In this document: piece after piece, positions 33,976 to 41,132 of the stretch | How the letters are laid out: every line of letters begins with the position of its first letter | Position numbering within the stretch: position 1 is the first letter of the stretch | Origin: Nocardioides sp. BGMRC 2183 | GTDB lineage: Bacteria; Actinomycetota; Actinomycetes; Propionibacteriales; Nocardioidaceae | Length of the DNA stretch: 64,000 nucleotides | NCBI GenBank assembly: GCA_008123405.1 | Contig: VSSA01000001.1 | Coordinates: forward strand, 1-64,000 | Direction: 5' to 3' | Made by a program: the position numbers and the translations under genes | Notes under the pieces: generated by a model | Seen by the model: only the letters and a program-made list of their open reading frames with translations | What the model was told of the DNA's origin: nothing | The model's database searches: none

Positions 33976-35208
33976 ATGGACCACGAAGCGGATGGGTTCG
34001 CCATCGGGTTGGAGATCCGCGAGTGGCAGCGCGAGGCTGATCGTGCCGCCTCCCGCCGCCAGCGCCAGTCCGCGCGAGGTCCCTACAAGGCTGCGGTTCC
34101 CGCACAGATTGCCGCCCTGCCGGTCCAGGTGAGCGCGGAGAGTCAGGCTGAAGCCGAGGACGCCATCCGGGAGATCACTCGGTTCGACGCCGACATCACC
34201 GCCCTGGCAGCCCGGCGCGCCGAATCCGAGGGCGAGGGTCTCGCGACCGAGCTGGCGCCACTTGCCTCGGTCCTGCTGCGGACCGAATCAGCGTCCTCGT
34301 CGGAGATCGAGGGAGTCACCGCTGGAGCGCGGGCGCTGGCGCTCGCCGCGATCGAGGCGAAAGCGGGCCCGAACGCGCAGTTGGTCACCGCCAACGTAGT
34401 CGCGATGCAACGGGCCGTCGGACTGGCGGACGACATCACCGTCGGTTCGATCCTGGCTGCGCACGAGACGCTCTTGGGAGGGCACGAGTACGCGGCGCCC
34501 GGCCGGTTGAGGACTGCCCAGGTGTGGATAGGCAGCAACGCGGTGAGTCCACACACGGCCTCGTTCGTTCCGCCCCATCACGCCCGAGTGGCGGGCGCGA
34601 TGGACGACTTGATCGCCTTTGTCCATCGTGTCGATCTGCCGGTGCTGGTGCAGTGCGCCGTCGCTCACGCTCAGTTCGAGACCATCCACCCCTTCAACGA
34701 CGGCAACGGCCGAGTCGGGCGGGCATTGGTCCACGCGATGCTGCGCCACGCCGACGTGACCCGTCGCCTGACGGTTCCGGTGTCGGCCGGACTGCTGACC
34801 GACACACCAGCGTACTTCCGTGCGCTGACCGCTTATCGCGAGGGCGACATCGAGCCGATCGTCCAGCAGTTCGCGAACGCGTCGTTCCGTGCTGTCAGCA
34901 ATGGTCGTGAGCTGGTGGACGACCTGGAGCGCGTCTATGAGGGCTGGTCGTCCCGCCTGCGGTCACGACGCGGATCCGCCGCACGACGGCTGCTCCCGCA
35001 CCTGCTCAACCAACCCGCCGTGAACATCGCCTACGTCGAGGCGGTCACGGGCGTAGCGCTGTCGGCGGCACAGCGGGCAGTCGAGCAACTGGAGGAGGCG
35101 GAGATCATCACGCGGGTGAGCGCAGGCAAGCGCAACCGTGTGTGGATGGCGCAGGAGGTCATCGAGGTGCTGGACGCCTTTGCCGAGCGGGTCGGCCGCC
35201 GCGGCTGA
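33976..35208 (+). CDS. Fic family protein with C-terminal winged-helix domain
   Basis: A 410-residue Fic protein, a family that transfers AMP (or related groups) from nucleotides to target hydroxyls. The active-site motif HPFNDGNGRVGR is complete at residues 238-249, with His238 as the base. An N-terminal inhibitory helix motif (S/T)xxxE(G/N) is present at Ser108-Gly113 (SSEIEG), with Glu112 expected to block the ATP site. Residues about 335-400 form a winged helix-turn-helix (NIAYVEAVTGVALSAAQRAV, EEAEIITRVSAGKRNRVW). This layout suggests a self-inhibited AMPylator that also binds DNA, perhaps at the inverted repeat in front of its gene. Target unknown. Confidence 0.9.
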   Translation: MDHEADGFAIGLEIREWQREADRAASRRQRQSARGPYKAAVPAQIAALPVQVSAESQAEAEDAIREITRFDADITALAARRAESEGEGLATELAPLASVLLRTESASSSEIEGVTAGARALALAAIEAKAGPNAQLVTANVVAMQRAVGLADDITVGSILAAHETLLGGHEYAAPGRLRTAQVWIGSNAVSPHTASFVPPHHARVAGAMDDLIAFVHRVDLPVLVQCAVAHAQFETIHPFNDGNGRVGRALVHAMLRHADVTRRLTVPVSAGLLTDTPAYFRALTAYREGDIEPIVQQFANASFRAVSNGRELVDDLERVYEGWSSRLRSRRGSAARRLLPHLLNQPAVNIAYVEAVTGVALSAAQRAVEQLEEAEIITRVSAGKRNRVWMAQEVIEVLDAFAERVGRRG

Positions 35209-35275
35209 TACCTGTGCGGCGCCGCCTCGCGGTCCGTGCTCAAGTCATCACCGAGGTGGCCGTTGTCGCACGCGA

Positions 35276-35313
35276 AACGCCGCCGAACGACCACCGGGGT
35301 CGTCGGCGGCGTT
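35276..35313 (+). terminator. predicted hairpin terminator after the Fic gene
   Basis: AACGCCGCCGAACGACC and GGTCGTCGGCGGCGTT pair over 16 bp with one bulged A and a 5-base loop. It follows the Fic stop by 67 bp. A T-run is lacking, as is common in high-GC actinobacteria. Confidence 0.55.
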
Positions 35314-35392
35314 CCTTACCCCTCGACCAGCCGGGGCGGTCGCCGAACGGTCGAGTTTGATAACCCGGGAAACCCTGGGGCACATAGCCGGT

Positions 35393-35695
35393 TCATGAAG
35401 CCGCCGTGTGGAGCTCCAAGCGCAAGCCGAGCGCGTTGGTCACCTTGAGGATCGTCGACCACGTCGGGTTGCCTTCGGCGGAGAGTGCCTTGTAGAGCCC
35501 GTCGCGGCTCATGCCGACGCGGCGTGCCAGCTCACTCATGTTCTGTGAGCGGGCGATGACGCCAAGGGCGCGGGGGACCGCAGTTGGTTCCTCGCGGGAC
35601 TCCTCGAGCGCGATCGCGAGGTAACCCGCGACGTCGTCCAGGTCGTCCAAGTAGTCGGCGGGATCGAACCGCTTGTACTTCTCAGTGGTGCTCAT
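35393..35695 (-). CDS. HigA-like addiction-module antitoxin (antidote) protein
   Basis: A 100-residue protein of the 'probable addiction module antidote' family that pairs with RelE/ParE-superfamily toxins. The N-terminal KYKRFDPADYLDDLDDVAGYLAIALEE part wraps the toxin in related pairs. The C-terminal XRE-type helix-turn-helix is SQNMSELARRVGMSRDGLYKAL at about residues 50-71, followed by PTWSTILKVTNALGLRL. The ATG at 35695 overlaps the end of the upstream toxin reading frame, the normal toxin-first order of these modules. Here the toxin gene is broken, so the antitoxin is probably an orphan that can still act as a DNA-binding repressor. Confidence 0.85.
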   Translation of the reverse strand: MSTTEKYKRFDPADYLDDLDDVAGYLAIALEESREEPTAVPRALGVIARSQNMSELARRVGMSRDGLYKALSAEGNPTWSTILKVTNALGLRLELHTAAS

Positions 35696-35878
35696 CGCCC
35701 CGTCCCCTCGATTCCTTGTCTGCGTGCCACTCGTCAGCGAGCTCGTGGGCCTTGCTGACGTCGACCGGGTTGCCGTTGGCCAGTCGGTCGATGTGCTCCA
35801 GGACGCGCAGTCGGCCGGCTCGGTCCTTCAGTTTCCTGAGCCACTGTCGAAGTCCTCCGTCGTGAGGATCTCGATCAT
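35682..35878 (-). pseudogene. remnant of a RelE/ParE-type (HigB-like) toxin gene, frameshifted and internally deleted
   Basis: The ATG at 35878 starts MIEILTTEDFD, the typical N-terminus of 'addiction module killer' toxins, but the frame then hits a TGA at 35828-35830. Dropping back one base resumes the family sequence WLRKLKDRAGRLRVLEHI, then RLANGNPVDVSKAHELA. A single lost base near the DFD/WLR junction explains the shift. After HELA the frame jumps to DEWHADKE, which resembles the family's C-terminal end, so the roughly 40-45 residues that carry the catalytic strands are missing. The remnant ends at TGA 35682-35684 inside the antitoxin gene. About 66 codons remain of a normal ~100. Confidence 0.75.
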
Positions 35879-35879
35879 G

Positions 35880-35897
35880 TGTCGACTATAGTTGACA
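35880..35897. promoter_or_regulatory. antitoxin-type operator with -10 box at the toxin remnant
   Basis: TGTCGAC-TATA-GTTGACA is an 18-bp near-palindrome (6 of 7 arm positions pair) ending 2 bp before the toxin ATG. On the minus strand it contains TATAGT, placing a start site near the ATG, so the transcript may be leaderless. Autoregulation by the antitoxin is the likely role. Confidence 0.6.
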
Positions 35898-36016
35898 GGT
35901 CGGATCGACTCCAGCCCGAAGGCAACCCGAAGTGGAGCGACTACCCGCGGCTCGCCTATCAGACCGAGACCGACCGGTTTCGCAGTTGGGTCGCCGACCG
36001 GAGGGCCCGCGAGTAG
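35898..36016 (+). pseudogene. possible 3' fragment of an unidentified gene
   Basis: A plus-strand frame with no start signal reads about 38 residues ending GNPKWSDYPRLAYQTETDRF, then RSWVADRRARE, and a TAG at 36014-36016. Its amino-acid composition looks like a real protein end, it stops 21 bp before a strong terminator, and nothing upstream can supply the rest. I read it as the tail of a gene lost in a rearrangement at the toxin-antitoxin promoter. Low confidence and no family recognised. Confidence 0.3.
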
Positions 36017-36037
36017 CACCTGTTGCATCGTCAACGG

Positions 36038-36069
36038 CGAAGGCCCCGGTTTGACAACCGGGGCCTTCG
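36038..36069. terminator. strong hairpin terminator
   Basis: CGAAGGCCCCGGTT and AACCGGGGCCTTCG are perfect 14-bp arms with a TGAC loop. It lies just after the gene fragment ending at 36016 and can work in both directions. Confidence 0.75.
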
Positions 36070-36101
36070 CTCGATCTGCGATCTGAGTTTGGATAGAAGT
36101 C

Positions 36102-36123
36102 CTACATCTGATCTCAGATGTAG
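36102..36123. repeat. 22-bp perfect inverted repeat of unknown role
   Basis: CTACATCTGA-TC-TCAGATGTAG, 10-bp perfect arms with a 2-bp centre. It sits in the 413-bp stretch between the toxin remnant and the amine oxidase gene (35879-36290), which otherwise holds only the gene fragment and the hairpin above. It could be an operator or part of a recombination site. I see no matching partner elsewhere. Confidence 0.5.
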
Positions 36124-36290
36124 TAGTGACTGACTGACCCATGCTGACCTGCGCAAACGTCGGGATTTCCCGGCCTTTTGTACCGGGCTTGTAACAGGCT
36201 AGCTCCTTGGTCAGGAGTGCTGGAGCTGATCAACCCGCCTGGATCTGGCTGGAGATCGGCCGTTCTCCGGTCCGCCCTTTATCGGGGCGA

Positions 36291-37667
36291 TTAAGCGTCC
36301 AGGCCGGCCAGCACTCGCTGCCCGGCCCGCTCACCCGATGCCGCGGCGTCGGCCAGCGACGGCATGTCGAGCTGGTAGTCGCCCGCCAGATGAACCGGGC
36401 CGAGGGGCTCGCGCAGGGTGGCCAAGGAGGCTCGGCCGCCGGGCGCCCAGAACGGTACGACCCGGGGGTGGCGGCGCAGGATGCCGGGCTCGATCTTTCC
36501 TTCCAGCTCGGGGTAGAGGCGGAGCAGGTCGGCGGTGAACCGGGCGACGATCTCCTCGTCGCCGAGGTCGAAGAGCCGGTCGGCCTCGGCGCCGCCAGCG
36601 AAGCAGGCGAGGGCGCCACCGGGCTTGCGGACGCCGTCGCGGCGCAGGGCGGCGGCGTGGTTGAAGACCGCCTGGAAGGACAGCTCCGGTGTGGACACGG
36701 CGAGGAAGTCGTCCCACTCCTGGGGGCCTTCCTCATGAGTGAAGAAGCCGACGACGACGTACCGGCCGTAGTGGATGGCCTCGAACGCGGTCCGGTACGC
36801 CGCGGGAAGGCCGGGCATGATCTTCACGGCGATGTCTGCGGGTACGGCGACGATCGCGTGGCGGGCGTGGATCCGGGCGGGTCCGTTCGCGTCCTCATAG
36901 TCGACGACGACGCCGTCGTCGGTCCACTCGATGGTGTGGACGGGGGAGCTGAGGCGGATCCGGTCGCCGAGGTCGGCGGCGAGGATGTCGGTGAGGGTCT
37001 GGTTTCCGCCCTGAGGGAGGGTCAGGTTGTCGACTTTCTCGGGGTCGGTGAGCAGGATGCCCATGGAGAAGACGAACTGGGTCGCGGCGGTCTCCTCCGG
37101 CTCGCAGCCCATCCACTGACCCGACCATGAGCGGACCATGTCGCGGGCGAGGTCGGACTTCACGCCGCGAAGGACGAAGTCGGCGCGCCGGTCGTCCAGC
37201 TTGGCCCGGACGCGCTTAGCCCACCGGTTGTCGGGGTTCATCTCTAGGAAGGGGACGTTGGCGAGGATGCGGGTGCCGACGGCGGCGAGGCCGAGGCGGT
37301 CGCGCCAGGTCATCTTCGACCGGAACATCAGTGCGAACGGGCTCGAGGTGTCGACCTGCTTGCCCCCGAGGGAGAGCGCCACGGACTTGCCCTCGAGGGT
37401 CCCGAGCTGGACCCGGTGCCGATGGAGCGCGTCGATCAGGGGACCGGTGCCCTCGGTGAACTGGGTGCCGACGTTGATCCAGTAGTCACCCTTGCGGACC
37501 GTGTCGACCCGGCCGCCGGCGCGCTCGCTCGCCTCCAGTACGACGACGTCGCGCTCGCCCAGCGTGGTCGCGGCCATGAGTCCGGCCATGCCGGCACCGA
37601 TGATGACGACCTCGTGAGTCTCCTCGCGGACCCGCTCGTTGGTCTTGTCCCTACGTGATGTGGCCAT
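36291..37667 (-). CDS. flavin-dependent amine oxidase
   Basis: A 458-residue FAD flavoprotein of the monoamine oxidase family, which turns amines into imines (then ketones or aldehydes) with release of hydrogen peroxide. The N-terminal dinucleotide fold VVIIGAGMAGLMAATTL (Gly at 24, 26, 29) and the ERAGGRVDT motif are intact. The middle has an amine-oxidase core (VNLTLPQGG-like segment, GPARIHARHAIVAVPAD). The C-terminal FAD segment is GPVHLAGDYQLDMPSLADAAASGERA. It is the last gene of a leftward operon with a Baeyer-Villiger-type monooxygenase and an alpha/beta hydrolase, 5 bp after the latter. This grouping is what would be needed to turn a cyclic amine into a hydroxy acid. Confidence 0.88.
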   Translation of the reverse strand: MATSRRDKTNERVREETHEVVIIGAGMAGLMAATTLGERDVVVLEASERAGGRVDTVRKGDYWINVGTQFTEGTGPLIDALHRHRVQLGTLEGKSVALSLGGKQVDTSSPFALMFRSKMTWRDRLGLAAVGTRILANVPFLEMNPDNRWAKRVRAKLDDRRADFVLRGVKSDLARDMVRSWSGQWMGCEPEETAATQFVFSMGILLTDPEKVDNLTLPQGGNQTLTDILAADLGDRIRLSSPVHTIEWTDDGVVVDYEDANGPARIHARHAIVAVPADIAVKIMPGLPAAYRTAFEAIHYGRYVVVGFFTHEEGPQEWDDFLAVSTPELSFQAVFNHAAALRRDGVRKPGGALACFAGGAEADRLFDLGDEEIVARFTADLLRLYPELEGKIEPGILRRHPRVVPFWAPGGRASLATLREPLGPVHLAGDYQLDMPSLADAAASGERAGQRVLAGLDA

Positions 37668-37672
37668 GGTCC

Positions 37673-38752
37673 TCAGCTCGCCTTCGTGATGGTGGGGGTG
37701 TGTTCGGTGGGCCTCAGGGCCCCGGAGATCGAGGCGACGAGGCGCTCGGTCGCCTTCCGGCAGCTCGGGCTGACCGCGGTGTAGGAGAGGTAGCCGTGGA
37801 CCAGGCCCGCCTCGCGGTCCACCCGGGCCGGGACGCCGGCCTCGAGGAGGGCGGTCGCGTAGGCCAGCCCGTCGTCATGGAGCGGGTCGAAGCCGGCGAG
37901 GTTGACGATCGCGGGAGCCAGCCCCTCGAGGGAGGACGCCCGGTAGGGGGACACCCGCGGGTCCGCGACGTCGGTCCCGGCAGGGAGGTAGTTCTCGACG
38001 AACCACGCGACCTGCTTGGCCGACAAGGCGGGGGAGCCCGCGAACTCGTCCTGCGAGGGCCGGTGGTCGACGAGGTCCGTCACCGGCTGGATGAGGACCT
38101 GCAGCATCGGCTGCACGGCTTCCCCTCGCACCTGCTGGCACAGGACGGCGGCGATGTTGCCGCCGGCGCTCTCGCCTGCGACGACGATCCGGTGCGGGTC
38201 CACGCCCCACGACGGGGCGTACTTGACGACGTACCGCCAGGCGGCGAGGGCGTCGTCCTGCGCGGCCGGGAAGGGGTGCTCCGGCGCGAGGCGGTACTCG
38301 ACGGACACGACGTCGGCTCCGGTGTCGTGGGCGAGCATGCGCACGGGTGCGGTGTAGCTCGCCCGGCTGCCGATGACGAACCCGCCGCCGTGGAAGAAGA
38401 GGACGAGGCCGCGCTCGGGGGTGCCGTTGCTGTAGCGCGTCGCCAGCAGGCCGTCGCCGATCGCGATCTCCTCTTCGACCGCACACGGTGCGATCCGCGA
38501 GGCGAACAGGAGCAGGTCCCGCTCCGTTGTCGCCCGTGCCTCGACGGGCGGCAGGTCGCTGTAGTCCGGACCGGACTCCCCGAGCTTCATCAGCAGCGCG
38601 ACATCGGGCGCCATGGTGTCGCCGGCCGTGTTGGTCGCCGGCCGGGCCAGCAGGCGCTGGAGCGAGGCCGGCAGACGGCTGAGGAAGACGAGCAGAGTGC
38701 GCTGCAGGCGCTGCGCCACCGTGACGTGCTGCGTGCTCGGCGGGGTTCTCAT
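37673..38752 (-). CDS. alpha/beta hydrolase of the hormone-sensitive lipase family
   Basis: A 359-residue esterase. The oxyanion motif HGGG is at residues 121-124, the nucleophile is Ser195 in GESAGG, and the acid and His are probably Asp289 (AGFDPLHD) and His319 (GLVHGY). The family hydrolyses carboxylic esters, including lactones in some catabolic clusters. The ATG at 38752 overlaps the monooxygenase stop, so the two are translationally coupled. Hydrolysis of the ester or lactone made by that monooxygenase is the simplest role (inference). Confidence 0.88.
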   Translation of the reverse strand: MRTPPSTQHVTVAQRLQRTLLVFLSRLPASLQRLLARPATNTAGDTMAPDVALLMKLGESGPDYSDLPPVEARATTERDLLLFASRIAPCAVEEEIAIGDGLLATRYSNGTPERGLVLFFHGGGFVIGSRASYTAPVRMLAHDTGADVVSVEYRLAPEHPFPAAQDDALAAWRYVVKYAPSWGVDPHRIVVAGESAGGNIAAVLCQQVRGEAVQPMLQVLIQPVTDLVDHRPSQDEFAGSPALSAKQVAWFVENYLPAGTDVADPRVSPYRASSLEGLAPAIVNLAGFDPLHDDGLAYATALLEAGVPARVDREAGLVHGYLSYTAVSPSCRKATERLVASISGALRPTEHTPTITKAS

Positions 38753-40272
38753 GACGCGGCCTCGACGCTGACCAGGTGCGGCGCCTCGACGGCGCGCTTC
38801 GAGAACTGCAGGTCGTGGTGGATCAGGCGCCCCTTGAAGAGCCGGTTGTCCCGCACGAAGGTCGTGTGCATCCGCCACGGCTTGCCCGCACCCTGGCGCG
38901 GCAGCTCCGACTGGGCGCGCTGCATGTAGCCCGCCGAGAGGTCGAAGATGCTCTGGGTGGCCATGCCGTCCGGCGGGACGGGGAGTGCGGTGTCGTAGCC
39001 CTTGCGGTCCATCTCGCGGATCACGTCGGCGACGAGGCGGGTGACGTTCCGGATCCGCAGGGTCCAGGTCGCCTTCGTGAAGCCGAGCATCATCGCCCAG
39101 TTGGGCACGCCGGACATGAGGGCACCGTGGTAGAGGACGGTGTTGGCGACGTCGACAGGGGTGCCGTCGACGGTCGGCTTGATGCCGCCGAGCATCTGCA
39201 TGACCAGGCCGGTTGCGGTGACGATCACGTCAGCCTCGAGCACCTTCCCGGAGGTGAGGAGGATGCCCTTCTCGGTGAACCGCTCGATCTGGTCGGTGGC
39301 GACGTCGGCGTTGCCGTTGCGGATCGCCTCGAAGAAGTCGCCGTCCGGGGTGGCGCACAGCCGCTGGTCCCAGGGGCTGTACGGCGGCGCGAAGTGTGTG
39401 TCCACGTCGAACCCGGGGGGGAGTTCCTTGACGGTCATGCTGCGCAGGAGCTTGCGTCCGAAGTTGGGGAACTTGACGAGCACGGTCACGAGGAAGTGGT
39501 CGCGCCAGATGTTCTTGATCCGGGTGAGGCGGTAGCCGAGCCGCTTGCCGAAGGCCTTCAACAGGAACTGGGCGATCTTGTCCACCCGGGGCATCGACGC
39601 GACATAGCTCGGCGTGCGCTGGAGCATGGTCACGTGGGCCGCCGCGCCCTCGCCGCTCAGCATCGCGGGGAGCATGGTGACGGCGGTCGCGCCGCTGCCG
39701 ATGATCACCACACGCTTGCCACTGTGGTCGTAGTCCTCGGGCCAGTGCTGCGGGTGCAGGATGTCGCCATGGAAGTCCTCGCGACCCTCGAAGCGGGGCT
39801 CGAACCCTTCGTCGTACTTGTAGTAGCCGGTGCCGCTGAAGACGAAGCCGGCTCGGACGACCTTGTGCGACTCGTTGCCGGACTCGTCGGTCACCGTCAC
39901 CTGCAGCGTCCACTGCGCGTCCTCGCTGGACCAGTCGGCAGCGGTGACGCGGTGCCGTAGGCGGAGGATCTCGTCCATCCCGAACTCGGTGATGGTCTCC
40001 TCCATGTAGCCGCGGATCAGGTCGCCCCCGGCGATCGCCTCCTCGTGCAGCCACGGCTTGAATTCGTAGCCGTAGGTGTGCACCGAGTCGTCGGAGCGGA
40101 TGCCGGGGTAGCGGAAGAGGTCCCAGGTCCCGCCGACCGCGTCGCGGCCCTCGAGCAGAAGGACCTTCCTGTCCGGGAAGTCGTCCATCAGGTACTTCGT
40201 GGCGCCGATGCCCGAGAGGCCGGCGCCGATGACGACGATGTCGGCCGTCTCCGTCGTGTGGTCGTGGTTCAT
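38749..40272 (-). CDS. Baeyer-Villiger-type flavin monooxygenase
   Basis: A 507-residue NADPH/FAD monooxygenase. It has two dinucleotide folds, GAGLSG (residues 16-21) and GSGATA (192-197). Just before the second is FHGDILHPQHWP at 167-178, an exact match to the type I Baeyer-Villiger fingerprint FxGxxxHxxxWP. A C-terminal VTATGL motif is also present. Such enzymes insert oxygen next to a ketone to give an ester or lactone. ATG 40272 is preferred, with GGAG 7-8 bases upstream; upstream ATGs at 40296 and 40335 lack one, and 40296 lies within the shared operator. It heads a leftward operon with the hydrolase and amine oxidase. Confidence 0.9.
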   Translation of the reverse strand: MNHDHTTETADIVVIGAGLSGIGATKYLMDDFPDRKVLLLEGRDAVGGTWDLFRYPGIRSDDSVHTYGYEFKPWLHEEAIAGGDLIRGYMEETITEFGMDEILRLRHRVTAADWSSEDAQWTLQVTVTDESGNESHKVVRAGFVFSGTGYYKYDEGFEPRFEGREDFHGDILHPQHWPEDYDHSGKRVVIIGSGATAVTMLPAMLSGEGAAAHVTMLQRTPSYVASMPRVDKIAQFLLKAFGKRLGYRLTRIKNIWRDHFLVTVLVKFPNFGRKLLRSMTVKELPPGFDVDTHFAPPYSPWDQRLCATPDGDFFEAIRNGNADVATDQIERFTEKGILLTSGKVLEADVIVTATGLVMQMLGGIKPTVDGTPVDVANTVLYHGALMSGVPNWAMMLGFTKATWTLRIRNVTRLVADVIREMDRKGYDTALPVPPDGMATQSIFDLSAGYMQRAQSELPRQGAGKPWRMHTTFVRDNRLFKGRLIHHDLQFSKRAVEAPHLVSVEAAS

Positions 40273-40288
40273 GTCAGCGCTCCGCGAG

Positions 40289-40317
40289 TTGGTCATTTGA
40301 TTGAGTCTGTTGGCCAA
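40289..40317 (-). promoter_or_regulatory. shared operator copy A, upstream of the monooxygenase operon
   Basis: Read toward the gene: TTGGCCA, 15 bp, TGACCAA, then CTCG. It ends 16 bp before the ATG at 40272. The half-sites and the 15-bp spacing match copies at 40425-40453 and 48957-48985. Confidence 0.7.
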
Positions 40318-40424
40318 GTGTGTGTCAGGGATCACCCTGCGTCAAGGGGGCAACTTGGATCGGCGGCCCGTCGCCCCCTGTTCGGGCCAGGTGGTTGACA
40401 ACGTGACGCGGAGCACGCACCATC

Positions 40425-40453
40425 ATGGTCACCCGTTCTAGTCATATGACTAA
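40425..40453 (+). promoter_or_regulatory. shared operator copy B, upstream of the glutamylation/CoA operon
   Basis: ATGGTCA, 15 bp, TGACTAA, with two mismatches to copy C but the same spacing. It ends 25 bp before the first gene's ATG (40479). It also overlaps a 14-bp palindrome TAGTCATATGACTA at 40439-40452. Confidence 0.6.
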
Positions 40454-40478
40454 CAACGAGCCGAGAGAGGGCCGAGAG

Positions 40479-41132
40479 ATGGCTGCAACCACGACGATCG
40501 CCGCACCGGTGCGGCAGGACGTCCCGCACATCGCGATCGAGGACGACGCGACCCCGATGGTCCGGTTGGTGGGGCGCACGCTGCGCGACGCAGCCGCCGC
40601 CGGTCATGCAGAGGAGGCACTGGGCCGGGCCGCCGGCACGGTGGCGATCCGCTCCCACGACACGCCGCAGGTGGCCACCGTCGCCCTCGCCGGAGGCAGG
40701 ATCGAGGTGATGGCCGGGGCGCCGGCCGAGCCCGACGCCACCGTCGTGGTCGATCTCGACGGCCGGTTCGTGCCCACCCAGGACCCGATGGGTGATCCCG
40801 AACTGGCAACACTCGTGCTGCAAGCGTTGCGTTCGCCGCTTCCGCACTGGCGTGAGGCTGCGGCGCGCTTCTGGGAGGTGACCCGTGACATCCCAGGTGT
40901 CCCGGACGTCCTCGTCGTCGAAGCGTCCGGGCCGGAAGGCATCGAACACGACCGCTTCGGTGCAGGTCTCACGTCCTATCTCGTCGCCGGACCGGCCGAC
41001 CTCCTCGCCGGTGTCTTCAGTGGCGCCGACGACTTCCTCGTCTCCCTGGCGGCCGGCGTGCGGATCCAGGGCACCCTCTCGCAGCTGTCGGTCATGACTG
41101 CTGCCTCCTGGAAGGTCCGCTTCGATGTCTGA
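40479..41132 (+). CDS. uncharacterised protein, tentatively with SCP2-like (sterol-carrier) fold
   Basis: A 217-residue protein with no clear family. Residues about 60-130 and 165-217 each contain the loose pattern 'G-IEV--G-PAEPDATV-VDLDG' and 'GPADLLAGVFSGADDFLVSLAAGVRIQGTLSQL', which recalls SCP2-type lipid-binding modules. This is a weak impression. No catalytic motif is seen. The start ATG 40479 follows a GAGAG-rich stretch; the ATGs at 40425 and 40446 lie inside the operator. It is the first gene of a seven-gene operon and overlaps the glutamine-synthetase-like gene by 8 bp. It may bind a hydrophobic substrate for the pathway. Confidence 0.6.
   Translation: MAATTTIAAPVRQDVPHIAIEDDATPMVRLVGRTLRDAAAAGHAEEALGRAAGTVAIRSHDTPQVATVALAGGRIEVMAGAPAEPDATVVVDLDGRFVPTQDPMGDPELATLVLQALRSPLPHWREAAARFWEVTRDIPGVPDVLVVEASGPEGIEHDRFGAGLTSYLVAGPADLLAGVFSGADDFLVSLAAGVRIQGTLSQLSVMTAASWKVRFDV

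Noticed and set aside
35828-36142. 104-residue frame ending in MIEILTTEDFDSGSGN
   Set aside because: Only the last 16 residues are toxin-like. The rest is antisense to the gene fragment and terminator, so the toxin start at 35878 with a frameshift explains it better.
40425-40478. Upstream ATGs at 40425 and 40446 as starts of the first rightward gene
   Set aside because: They fall inside the shared operator and palindrome and have no ribosome-binding site. The ATG at 40479 follows a GAGAG-rich stretch.
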